A stretch of DNA of 9,993 bases from Dehalococcoidia bacterium (GTDB lineage: Bacteria > Chloroflexota > Dehalococcoidia > Plut-88900), in assembly GCA_012270635.1 (NCBI GenBank), contig JAAXHX010000160.1, positions 1 to 9,993 on the forward strand, in the 5' to 3' direction. Below the pieces are notes generated by a model. It was not told the DNA's origin, made no database searches, and was given only the letters and a program-made list of their open reading frames with translations. The stretch's first letter is position 1. Each line of letters starts with the position of its first letter. This document shows, piece after piece, positions 1 to 6,105 of this stretch. The position numbers and the translations under genes were made by a program.

Positions 1-8
1 TCCGAGAA

Positions 9-416
9 ATGTTTGTTATTGATGCCATCATGGAGAACATGCAGGACCTTAAGGATGCAATTGGAGATGCCACGGAACCATCATCACTTTATTTTCCCGT
101 GTTGGATCGGGGCGCAAAAGTTCTTGCCCTGAAAGGGTACAGGCAGGGTCTTGAAAAGATGAGTGATGTCGTGACTAATAGTGTTGGATTGCAGTCTCAT
201 GCCACTGAGGTCGAAAAGCATTTCAGTGACATGCAGCTTTTCCAAGACATCCGTGAAGCAGTACGCGCTAATCCGAAGTGTGACCAAAGCGATGTGAAGA
301 TTCTTGTTGCCGAAGTAGACGGACGGCGTGTGGCTAATCTCATCCAGTGGTTAGATAGGCACGGAGACATCATTCGTACTAGGGAGGGTCGTAAAATATT
401 TTTGGAGATTGCGTAG
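9..416 (+). CDS. Hypothetical protein, possible C-terminal winged helix, possibly 5'-truncated
   Basis: I do not recognise this protein. From the first visible ATG it is 135 residues with no signal peptide or membrane segment. The N-terminal half (about 1-75) is acidic and looks helical. The C-terminal part (about residues 80-135) reads like a small helix-turn-helix or winged-helix fold, ending in a basic/hydrophobic strand with an R-T-R-E-G-R-K core, which is inference from pattern only. The frame is open to the window edge (codons for R and E precede the ATG) and no convincing ribosome site fits in the eight upstream bases, so the true start may lie outside. Base composition is clearly lower in GC than the rest of the window (25 G/C in the first 60 bases by my count), which hints at a different origin from its neighbours. 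It ends 96 bases before a shared hairpin terminator. Confidence 0.6.
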   Translation: MFVIDAIMENMQDLKDAIGDATEPSSLYFPVLDRGAKVLALKGYRQGLEKMSDVVTNSVGLQSHATEVEKHFSDMQLFQDIREAVRANPKCDQSDVKILVAEVDGRRVANLIQWLDRHGDIIRTREGRKIFLEIA

Positions 417-511
417 AAGTAACAGATGTATCCGAGCTTCTTTTCCGGTTAATGAAGGTGTCGTACCAAGACTAGGTCTGAGGACAGTCAAACACACAAT
501 TCAAGAAGATA

Positions 512-540
512 AAGGGTCGCCGCCTTTTGCGACGACCCTT
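512..540. terminator. Bidirectional hairpin terminator between convergent genes
   Basis: Inverted repeat: bases 512-519 (AAGGGTCG) pair with 533-540 (CGACCCTT). After one C/A mismatch (520 with 532), 521-523 (CGC) pair with 529-531 (GCG), leaving a CTTTT loop. It lies 22 bases past the stop of the minus-strand amidohydrolase and about 95 bases past the stop of the plus-strand hypothetical gene. Flanks are only moderately T-rich in each direction (CATCTTCTCT on plus, TATCTTCTTG on minus), so it is a plausible but not textbook intrinsic terminator serving both genes. Confidence 0.6.
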
Positions 541-562
541 CATCTTCTCTAGAGGTGTGGGG

Positions 563-1693
563 TTAGTTGAGCCCGTAGAGTGCGGCGGCGTTTTCGCCGA
601 CTATCTTGACGGTCTCGTGCTCCGGGATGTCGTGGAAGTCTTTGGCGATTTGTTGGCGGGAGAAGGGGAATACGCCCTCGGGGTGGGGGTAGTCGGAGCC
701 CCACATCAGCCGGTCGATATTCAGAAGCTCTCGGGTGAGGAGTCCTGCACGGTCGTCCTCGAAGGTGGCCCAGAACTGGCGGAAGAAGTAGCTGCTGGGC
801 GGCTCTTCCAGCTTGGGCTCCATCCAGTGGCGGTGGTCCTCCCACCAGTGGTCGTTGAGGCGGAGGACGCTCGGGATCCAGCCGATGCCGCCTTCGGCCA
901 TGACGAAGCGGAGGCCGGGGAACGACTGGGGAACTCCCGAGAGGATGAGGTCGGTGAGGCCGCGGGCCACGGCGCATATCTTCTGTTCGATGACGGCGAC
1001 GCCGACACCCAGGCTGCGGTACTTGTCGGCGCTGACCGACTTCGTGCTGGAGCCAACGTGAAATCCGAGGGGCAGGCCGACGTCCTGAAGGGCGGCCCAA
1101 AGCCGGTCGCCGCCCTCCATGTTGACGTATCCGCCCTCCACTTCCAGGGGGAGCATTACGGACCTGAGTCCGAGCTTCGCCACCCTCTCCACCTCGGCGA
1201 CCTTGCTTTCGGTGGAGCCTCTCATGGGCAGGATCCCGACGCCGACGAGGCGGTCCGGGGCGGAGGCGCTGAACTCGGCGATCCAGTCGTTGTAGACGCG
1301 GACGATTTCGATGTGGAGGTCGTCGTCGGAGGCGTTGTAGGACCAGAGGCCGAAGACTCCCGGATACATGACCTCGGCGCGGACGCCGTCTAGGTCCTGG
1401 TCCTTCAGCCGTTCGACGGGGTCCCAGGCGCCGGGGCGGGTGTCGTTATAGCGCAGGCCGGCCATGTGAATTTCCTTACCCTCGGCCTTGTCCGTGGCGG
1501 CAGTGCCCTCGCCGGAAAGGCCGATGGCGAACTCTCCGAAACCTTCCATGACGTAGAAGTCGCCGGACTCCCGGGACTCGATGTGGGGGGCCTTTTCAGC
1601 AAGCTTCAGGTCCATGCGGGAGGTGAACAGGTCCTTGGGCTCTACGACGTGTCCGTCGGCGGAAACGTAGCTTCCGGTAAGGGTAGTTGGCAC
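563..1693 (-). CDS. Amidohydrolase 2 (ACMSD-like) family metal-dependent hydrolase or decarboxylase
   Basis: A cytosolic TIM-barrel enzyme of the amidohydrolase-2/ACMSD group, whose members hydrolyse or decarboxylate carboxylated ring and ring-derived compounds; the substrate is not predictable. Visible landmarks are the N-terminal S-A-D-G-H-V-V-E-P (residues 11-19), the mid-barrel G-F-H-V-G with His212, A-E-G-G-I-G-W (266-272) followed by an acidic/aromatic D-H-W-W-E-D-H-R-H-W helix (281-290), and the C-terminal M-W-G-S-D-Y-P-H-P-E-G (330-340) with metal ligand Asp334. D13-x-H15 stands where classical ACMSD has H-x-H; this acidic-x-His variant is common in the group. At 376 residues it is full length. 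The start is GTG at 1691-1693: an AGGAGG site (1700-1705) sits six bases upstream, and no better start is seen. It is divergent from the ureohydrolase gene. Family assignment is firm; function is open. Confidence 0.92.
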   Translation of the reverse strand: MPTTLTGSYVSADGHVVEPKDLFTSRMDLKLAEKAPHIESRESGDFYVMEGFGEFAIGLSGEGTAATDKAEGKEIHMAGLRYNDTRPGAWDPVERLKDQDLDGVRAEVMYPGVFGLWSYNASDDDLHIEIVRVYNDWIAEFSASAPDRLVGVGILPMRGSTESKVAEVERVAKLGLRSVMLPLEVEGGYVNMEGGDRLWAALQDVGLPLGFHVGSSTKSVSADKYRSLGVGVAVIEQKICAVARGLTDLILSGVPQSFPGLRFVMAEGGIGWIPSVLRLNDHWWEDHRHWMEPKLEEPPSSYFFRQFWATFEDDRAGLLTRELLNIDRLMWGSDYPHPEGVFPFSRQQIAKDFHDIPEHETVKIVGENAAALYGLN

Positions 1694-1737
1694 GGGTCAC
1701 CTCCTGAGGCTATCGCCTTTCCTCGTCCGCCCGGGAC

Positions 1738-1767
1738 ATTACGGCGATATGCTACCATCTCCGTCAA
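1738..1767 (-). promoter_or_regulatory. Candidate sigma70-like promoter for the amidohydrolase
   Basis: On the minus strand TTGACG (complement of 1762-1767, five of six matches to the -35 consensus) is followed after 18 bases by CGTAAT (complement of 1738-1743, four of six matches to -10). Transcription would start near 1731 and leave a leader of about 38 bases before the GTG at 1693. It lies in the 115-base divergent gap. I found no comparably good plus-strand promoter for the ureohydrolase. Confidence 0.3.
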
Positions 1768-1808
1768 CGCCGAAGGATGGGACAAGGCAGTAATCGGAGT
1801 CATTTCAC

Positions 1809-2768
1809 ATGGGTAACGTTGAAGAAAACCGCTTGATGCCCGAGGCATGGCAGCAGGGGCCCCGATACGGGACTCCGAACACCTTCATGCAGATCCCCGG
1901 CTCCCGGGACATGTCCAAGGCGGACGTGGCGATAGTCGGGTTCCCGTTGGACCTAGGAACGATCATCCGGTCGGGGGCGAGGTACGGGCCCCGGGGGATA
2001 CGGACGTCGTCGATGCACATCGGGCAGCACGGCCTGGAAACGGAAGAGCTCACCGAGCCCTTCAAGAGCCTTCGCATCGTGGATTACGGGGACATCGAGA
2101 TGCCCTTCGGTTATATCGAAGAGGCGGTGAGGCGCATCGAGGACGCGGTGACGGACATCATATCCCAGGACGTCTTTCCCGTTTGCCTGGGCGGCGACCA
2201 CACCGTGTCCCTGCCCATTCTGAGGGCGTTGTACAAGAAGCACGGGAAGATATCCTTGGTCCACTTCGACGCCCACCCCGACTTCTGGGAGCCGCCCAAG
2301 GACATGCCCCTGCATCACGGGACCATGTTCCGCATCGCCTCGGACGAAGGGATCATGGACCCCGCCACGTCGGTGCAGGTGGGGATTCGGGGCAGGCCCT
2401 CCATGGGCATAGTGGAGAACGTCAGGGCCGCGGGAATCACCGTGATCACCGGCGAGGAGTTCTGGCACACGGGGGTCGAGGCCACCATCGAGAAGATAAA
2501 GACGGCGACCAGGGGTCGCCCGGTGCACATCTCTTATGACATCGACAGCGTGGACCCGGGGTTCGCCCCGGGCACCGGAACGCCGGAGGTCGCGGGGCTG
2601 ACAAGCCGTGAAGCAATGGCCTTGGTGAAGGGGTTGAGGGGGGTCGGGGTGGTGGGTTTCGACATAGTGGAAGTTGCCCCGGTCTATGACATCTCTGAAA
2701 TAACGTCCCTTCTGGCTGCCAACCTGGTGTTGCAGTTCCTGCTCACCCTGGTCCCCGAGGCCAAGTAA
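1809..2768 (+). CDS. Arginase/agmatinase-family ureohydrolase
   Basis: A manganese-dependent hydrolase of the ureohydrolase superfamily (arginase, agmatinase, guanidinobutyrase, guanidinopropionase, formiminoglutamase), which removes urea or a related amidine product from a guanidino-type substrate. All six metal ligands are present: His131 in G-G-D-H-T, Asp154/His156/Asp158 in F-D-A-H-P-D, and Asp244/Asp246 in S-Y-D-I-D-S-V-D-P. The P-G-T-G-T-P-E signature (254-260) and the E288 region (G-F-D-I-V-E-V-A-P) follow, plus H-H-G-T at 169-172. The 319-residue length and an N-terminal extension of about 35 residues fit the agmatinase-like branch better than true arginase. The ATG at 1809 has a GGAG site at 1796-1799, nine bases upstream. 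The exact substrate cannot be read, so no gene symbol is given. It is followed closely by a DUF1801 gene. Confidence 0.93.
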   Translation: MGNVEENRLMPEAWQQGPRYGTPNTFMQIPGSRDMSKADVAIVGFPLDLGTIIRSGARYGPRGIRTSSMHIGQHGLETEELTEPFKSLRIVDYGDIEMPFGYIEEAVRRIEDAVTDIISQDVFPVCLGGDHTVSLPILRALYKKHGKISLVHFDAHPDFWEPPKDMPLHHGTMFRIASDEGIMDPATSVQVGIRGRPSMGIVENVRAAGITVITGEEFWHTGVEATIEKIKTATRGRPVHISYDIDSVDPGFAPGTGTPEVAGLTSREAMALVKGLRGVGVVGFDIVEVAPVYDISEITSLLAANLVLQFLLTLVPEAK

Positions 2769-2774
2769 GGCGGG

Positions 2775-3137
2775 GTGACGGGCATGCCGCCGAAGAAGAG
2801 CTTTGACGATTGGCTGAAGGACGTCGACGCTCGGCTCAGGCCCCTGGCAATAAGGCTGCGTCGGATGTTCCTGGACGCGGCCCCCGACCTCAGAGAGTCG
2901 ATCAAGTGGGGCAACCCGGTGTTCGAGAAGAGGGGAAGGGTCTTCTACATAGCCTCGCAAGGGGATAAATACGTGACGCTGGGGCTGTGGCAAGGAGCCC
3001 GGCTCTCGAACACCGAGGGCTTGATCGAGGGGACCGGGAAGGGGATGAGGCACGTGAAGATCAGGAAGGCGGAGGACCTGGAGGTCCCGGCTATCGGCGA
3101 TATCATCCGCGGGGCGCTGGAGGTGGATGGGGGGTGA
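2775..3137 (+). CDS. DUF1801 (YdhG/CyaY-like fold) domain protein
   Basis: A small soluble protein of 120 residues (117 if translation begins at the in-frame ATG at 2784) matching the DUF1801 pattern as I recall it: S-I-K-W-G-N-P-V-F (42-50), Y-I-A-S-Q-G-D-K-Y-V-T-L-G-L (58-71), and the signature E-G-T-G-K-G-M-R-H-V-K-I-R (85-97), then D-L-E-V-P near the end. The biochemical role of the family is unknown; a ligand-binding or stress role has been guessed for relatives. It begins six bases after the ureohydrolase stop with AAGG/GGGG sequence overlapping that gap, so the two are very likely cotranscribed. GTG at 2775 sits only four bases from the AAGG, so either start is possible. It fills the whole length of a single-domain DUF1801 protein. 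Confidence 0.85.
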   Translation: MTGMPPKKSFDDWLKDVDARLRPLAIRLRRMFLDAAPDLRESIKWGNPVFEKRGRVFYIASQGDKYVTLGLWQGARLSNTEGLIEGTGKGMRHVKIRKAEDLEVPAIGDIIRGALEVDGG

Positions 3138-3167
3138 CGGGTGTTGAGGGGATGGTGACAACCACCT

Positions 3168-3203
3168 CGCTCATACTTCGACAGGCTCAGCACGAGCGGC
3201 CCC
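3168..3203. repeat. Interspersed repeat, compact copy
   Basis: The element reads CGCTCATACTTCGACAGGCT and then CAGCACGAGCGGCCCC. Its ends are imperfectly self-complementary (CGCTCAT against the complement of CACGAGCG). A second copy with inserted bases lies at 4609-4668. Related CTTCGACAGGCTCAG elements are widespread intergenic repeats in many high-GC environmental bacteria (recalled knowledge). Translated, it gives the familiar spurious peptide L-R-Q-A-Q-H-E-R-P. It sits 31 bases past the DUF1801 stop. Confidence 0.8.
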
Positions 3204-3244
3204 ACCACCCCGCCCGAGGAACGTTTTCGACCAGATGATTCACC

Positions 3245-3274
3245 TTGTTTATGGTGGGAGGGTGAGACTATACT
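3245..3274 (+). promoter_or_regulatory. Candidate sigma70-like promoter for the M20 gene cluster
   Basis: TTGTTT (3245-3250) is followed after 18 bases by TATACT (3269-3274), a five-of-six match to the -10 consensus. This local dip in GC content lies about 70 bases ahead of the first M20 start codon. The -35 match is weak. An alternative is TTGATA at 3285-3290 (five of six) with a poor -10 near 3308. The gap 3138-3343 otherwise holds only the repeat copy and the ribosome site. Confidence 0.35.
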
Positions 3275-3343
3275 CGCCCCGTCATTGATAAGAAGCACTA
3301 AACCTTTTATTGCTGATGAACACACTTGTCTCGGGAGGTAGGA

Positions 3344-4594
3344 ATGGTTGACCAAGCCGTCGAGGAACGCGTGCTGCGCCAGATAAAGACCGAGCAAACG
3401 GTCAAGCTGTGCAGCGACCTGATATCCATACCCAGCTTCAAGACGGAGGAACAGAAGGTCGCGAGGTTTTTGGCGGGCTTCTTCCGGCGGAGGGGCTACG
3501 AGGTGGACCTGCAGGAGGTGGAGCCGGGCCGGTACCAGACGATAGCGACGTTGAAGGGGTCGGGTGGGGGGAAGAGCTTGATGCTGAACGGGCACATCGA
3601 CATCGACCCGCTGGCGATGGGATGGGTCCGGGACCCGTTTACGCCCAGCTGGGAAGGCGACCGGTTGTACGGGGCGGGGGTCAACAACATGAAGGGCGGC
3701 GTGACCGCGATCATCACCGCCGCGGAGGCAATACGCAAGGCCAGGGCCCCGATGAAGGGCGATCTGGTCATTGCCTGTGTCGTCGGGGAGCTTCAGGGAG
3801 GGGTGGGGACGGTGTACGCCCTGAACCAGGGCCTGAGGACGGACGGGGCGTACGTGTCGGAGCCGACGGGGGACGGCGACAACATCATGACGACCCACGC
3901 CGGCGTGGTGGAGTTGGCCATAAGCACCGTCGGCCTGTCGCAGCACGTGAGCCGCTCTCACCTGGCGGTCGATGCGCTGGAGATGATGACGAAGGCGATA
4001 CCGGCAATCAAGAACGTGGAGTTTACCTACACGCCTAGGCCCGACCTGCCCGACCTGCCCCGGATCATCGCCGGGACGATAATCGGGGGAAGGGGGAGGA
4101 ACCACGACCTGAAGGGCCCGAACTTTACCTGCGACTACTGCACGGTCATCGTGGATGCGCGGATCGTGCCTGGGCAGTCGCACGTGACGGTGAAGGCGGA
4201 CCTGGACTGGGCCCTGAGCAAGATCAAGGCCGAGGACCCGACCTTCGAATACGAGATAGTTACGCCCGTGCCGCCCGAGTACAAGGTGATGACGGTGTTC
4301 ATGAACCCGCTGGACGTGCCCAGGGACAACGTGATCGTGCAGAACCTGGAAAAGGCTTATCGGAGGGTGTCCGGGAGGGGGCCGGACAAGATCGGGGCGA
4401 TAGTTACCCAGTCCTACGCGGGGAACGATAGCTGTCACATCTGGGAAGCAGGCATCCCCGTGTGCCTGATGGGCGCGGAGAGCGGTCGGGACCAGAAGGG
4501 AGAGCCCGACTCCTTCGTCAAGGTCCCCAGCATGGTGCAGCTGGCGAAGACGTATGCGCTGGCGGCGTTGGACTGGTGCAACCAGGAGAGATAG
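3344..4594 (+). CDS. M20 family (ArgE/DapE-like) metallohydrolase, paralog 1, atypical metal site
   Basis: A cytosolic M20-fold enzyme (deacylase, deacetylase or dipeptidase type) of 416 residues. ATG at 3344 is chosen over the in-frame TTG at 3326 because GGGAGG (3333-3338) lies five bases ahead of the ATG, and because the length then matches the 414- and 415-residue paralogs. N-G-H-I-D-I-D (82-88) carries metal His84 and Asp86. The second motif reads G-A-G-V-N-N-M-K-G-G (110-119), with Asn115 where the family has the metal-bridging Asp. V-G-E-L-Q-G-G (147-153) keeps catalytic Glu149 but has Leu150 for the second Glu. S-E-P (172-174) keeps Glu173. The lid-domain His201 is in S-Q-H-V-S. The usual C-terminal A-H-x-P-D-E metal His is absent: the segment reads K-G-E-P-D-S-F. 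G-N-D-S-C-H-I-W (360-367) replaces the usual S/T-D-A-R. Fold assignment is firm; activity and substrate are uncertain. Confidence 0.9.
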   Translation: MVDQAVEERVLRQIKTEQTVKLCSDLISIPSFKTEEQKVARFLAGFFRRRGYEVDLQEVEPGRYQTIATLKGSGGGKSLMLNGHIDIDPLAMGWVRDPFTPSWEGDRLYGAGVNNMKGGVTAIITAAEAIRKARAPMKGDLVIACVVGELQGGVGTVYALNQGLRTDGAYVSEPTGDGDNIMTTHAGVVELAISTVGLSQHVSRSHLAVDALEMMTKAIPAIKNVEFTYTPRPDLPDLPRIIAGTIIGGRGRNHDLKGPNFTCDYCTVIVDARIVPGQSHVTVKADLDWALSKIKAEDPTFEYEIVTPVPPEYKVMTVFMNPLDVPRDNVIVQNLEKAYRRVSGRGPDKIGAIVTQSYAGNDSCHIWEAGIPVCLMGAESGRDQKGEPDSFVKVPSMVQLAKTYALAALDWCNQER

Positions 4595-4608
4595 GGGACA
4601 AACCCCCT

Positions 4609-4668
4609 CCGCTCATACTTCCCTTCGACAGGCTCAGGATAAACTAGGGGCTCAGCACGAGCGGCCCC
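4609..4668. repeat. Interspersed repeat, expanded copy with 18-base insertion
   Basis: Second copy of the element at 3168-3203, starting CCGCTCATACTT and ending GCACGAGCGGCCCC. Relative to the compact copy it carries three extra bases (CCC, 4621-4623) and an 18-base insertion (about 4638-4655), GATAAACTAG followed by GGGCTCAG. The insertion duplicates the GGCTCAG motif, so the copy has GGCTCAG at 4631-4637 and again at 4649-4655. It lies just past the stop of M20 paralog 1 and separates it from paralog 2. Confidence 0.75.
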
Positions 4669-4714
4669 TGCGCCCCTGTTCGTACTTTAGCGGGTTTGGG
4701 GTGAGGGGGCACTG

Positions 4715-4794
4715 GGGATGGATTCCCGATCGGAGTCGGGAATGACGGAGAGGGGGGATGGATTCCGGCTCGGGGGCCGGAATGACGGAGGGGA
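4715..4794. repeat. Two tandem 40-base REP-like hairpin units
   Basis: Two adjacent units share the frame GGGATGGATTCC...GGAATGACGGAG. In the first, ATTCCCGA (4722-4729) pairs with TCGGGAAT (4736-4743) around a six-base loop. In the second, ATTCCGGC (4762-4769) pairs with GCCGGAAT (4776-4783) around a six-base loop. Stems are start-to-start 40 bases apart. The stem sequences differ but each has compensating changes that keep eight perfect pairs, so the structure is conserved rather than the sequence. This resembles REP-type intergenic elements. The rest of 4595-4845 (the gap between M20 genes 1 and 2) shows nothing else except the ribosome site at 4836-4839. Confidence 0.8.
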
Positions 4795-4845
4795 GGATTG
4801 GTGGGGACATTAGGTTGGCCGAGGGAGCCGTGAACGGAGAGTGAT

Positions 4846-6090
4846 ATGGATGGAGCGGTGAAGGACAAGGTGCTCGGGAAGATCAGGGAAAGGGAGGTGG
4901 TGGACCTGTGCAGCAGGCTGCTGCGCATACCGAGCTTCAAAACGGAGGAGCAGAAGGTTGCGCGGTTCCTGGCCGGGTTCTTCCGGCGGAGGGGCTACGA
5001 GGTGGACCTGCAGGAGGTGGAGCCGGGCCGGTACCAGACGATAGCGACGTTGAAGGGGTCGGGGGGCGGGAAGAGCCTGATGCTGAACGGCCACATTGAC
5101 ATCGACCCCCTGGCGATGGGCTGGGTTCGGGACCCGTGGGCGCCAAGCTGGGAGGAGAACCGGCTATACGGAGGCGGGGCCTTCAACATGAAGGGTGGCG
5201 TGGCGTCAATGATCTCGGCGGCGGAGGCCATTCGGAAGTCGGGGGTGGGGTTGAAGGGGGACATTGTGGTGGCCTGCGTCGTGGGGGAGCTGCAGGGAGG
5301 GGTGGGGACGGTGCACGCCCTGGAAAGCGGCGTTACTGCGGACATGGCCATCGTGGCGGAGCCCTTCGGCTCGAAGACCATCATGACTACCCACGCTGGT
5401 GTGATCGGCATGGCCATCAACACCCTGGGATACTCGAAGCACATCACCGTGCGCGAAGAAGCCGTGGACGCGATCGGCAAGATGATGAAGGTGATCGAGG
5501 CGGTGGACAAGGTCGAACTGAGACACACGCCGCACCCCGATCTGCCGGGCCTGCCCCGGATAAACTGCGGGGCGATCATCGGGGGTCGGGGGCGGGAGCA
5601 CGACCTGAAGGGACCCAACTACGTGAGCGACTTCTGCACCTCCATCTGGGACGTGCGCATAGCGCCGGGCCAGACCGCCGAGACCGTCGAGGAAGACGTC
5701 AGGAAGGTTCTGGACGCCCTTAGCGCTCGGGACCCGGAGCTCAAGTGGGAGATGGAGATACCGCCGCCCGCGAGGTATAAGGGCGTCGTCGTGACCATGG
5801 ACCCGGTGGACATTCCCAGGGACGAGTACATAGTCGGGGCGGTCTCCCGGGCCATCGAGGAGCACACGGGAGCGCCGCCGGAGAACGTGGGGGCGATACT
5901 GCCCCGCTCCTACGCCGGCAACGACACGTGTCACCTTTGGAAGGCGGGCATACCGTGCGTGCTGAACGGGCCGGGGGGCGACAGATCGGTGGACGGGGAG
6001 GCCGACACCTTCGTCTACGTGAGCGATATGGTCGAGTGCGCCAAGACCCACGCCCTGACGGCCCTGGAAGTCTGTAACCTGCCGGCCTAG
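4846..6090 (+). CDS. M20 family metallohydrolase, paralog 2, atypical metal site
   Basis: A 414-residue paralog of the preceding M20 gene. ATG at 4846 has GGAG (4836-4839) six bases upstream. Family landmarks: N-G-H-I-D-I-D (81-87) with His83 and Asp85; G-G-G-A-F-N-M-K-G-G (109-118) with Asn114 in place of the bridging Asp; V-G-E-L-Q-G-G (146-152) with catalytic Glu148 but Leu149; A-E-P (171-173) with Glu172; lid His199; G-P-N-Y-V-S-D-F-C-T (257-266) and D-V-R (269-271), typical of the C-terminal catalytic half; G-N-D-T-C-H-L-W-K-A-G-I-P (358-370), then G-P-G-G and V-D-G-E-A-D-T-F (382-389), where the metal His is missing. Residues about 30-97 are almost identical to paralog 1, while the rest is roughly half identical by eye. 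The next paralog starts 15 bases after its stop, so the two form an operon. The substrate is unknown. Confidence 0.9.
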   Translation: MDGAVKDKVLGKIREREVVDLCSRLLRIPSFKTEEQKVARFLAGFFRRRGYEVDLQEVEPGRYQTIATLKGSGGGKSLMLNGHIDIDPLAMGWVRDPWAPSWEENRLYGGGAFNMKGGVASMISAAEAIRKSGVGLKGDIVVACVVGELQGGVGTVHALESGVTADMAIVAEPFGSKTIMTTHAGVIGMAINTLGYSKHITVREEAVDAIGKMMKVIEAVDKVELRHTPHPDLPGLPRINCGAIIGGRGREHDLKGPNYVSDFCTSIWDVRIAPGQTAETVEEDVRKVLDALSARDPELKWEMEIPPPARYKGVVVTMDPVDIPRDEYIVGAVSRAIEEHTGAPPENVGAILPRSYAGNDTCHLWKAGIPCVLNGPGGDRSVDGEADTFVYVSDMVECAKTHALTALEVCNLPA

Positions 6091-6105
6091 CCGGGGAGGT
6101 CGAGA

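Noticed and set aside
417..511. Possible small RNA or tRNA in the gap after the first gene
   Set aside because: No cloverleaf, anticodon arm or T-loop pattern could be found; only the hairpin at 512-540 is supported.
527..1393. A 288-codon plus-strand open frame opposite the amidohydrolase
   Set aside because: Starts inside the terminator hairpin, has no ribosome site, and is an E/G/A/V-rich mirror of the real gene.
1953..3161. A 402-codon minus-strand open frame over the ureohydrolase and DUF1801 genes
   Set aside because: Low-complexity H/P/R-rich product opposite genes with complete catalytic motifs.
3326..3343. TTG at 3326 as the start of M20 paralog 1
   Set aside because: It would place the strong GGGAGG site inside the coding region; the ATG at 3344 has ideal spacing and gives a length equal to its paralogs.
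2945..4438. A 497-codon minus-strand open frame over DUF1801 and M20 paralog 1
   Set aside because: Same shadow composition. It even runs through the intergenic repeat. Its similarity to other antisense frames only mirrors the homology of the M20 genes.
4715..4794. Tandem repeat considered as a CRISPR fragment
   Set aside because: Only two units, no unique spacers between conserved repeats (the inner part is the hairpin stem itself), and no cas genes.
4644..4940. A 98-codon minus-strand open frame between M20 genes 1 and 2
   Set aside because: Much of it is translation of the hairpin repeats (it yields the well-known spurious S-G-P-R-A-G-I-H peptide) and it overlaps the start of paralog 2.
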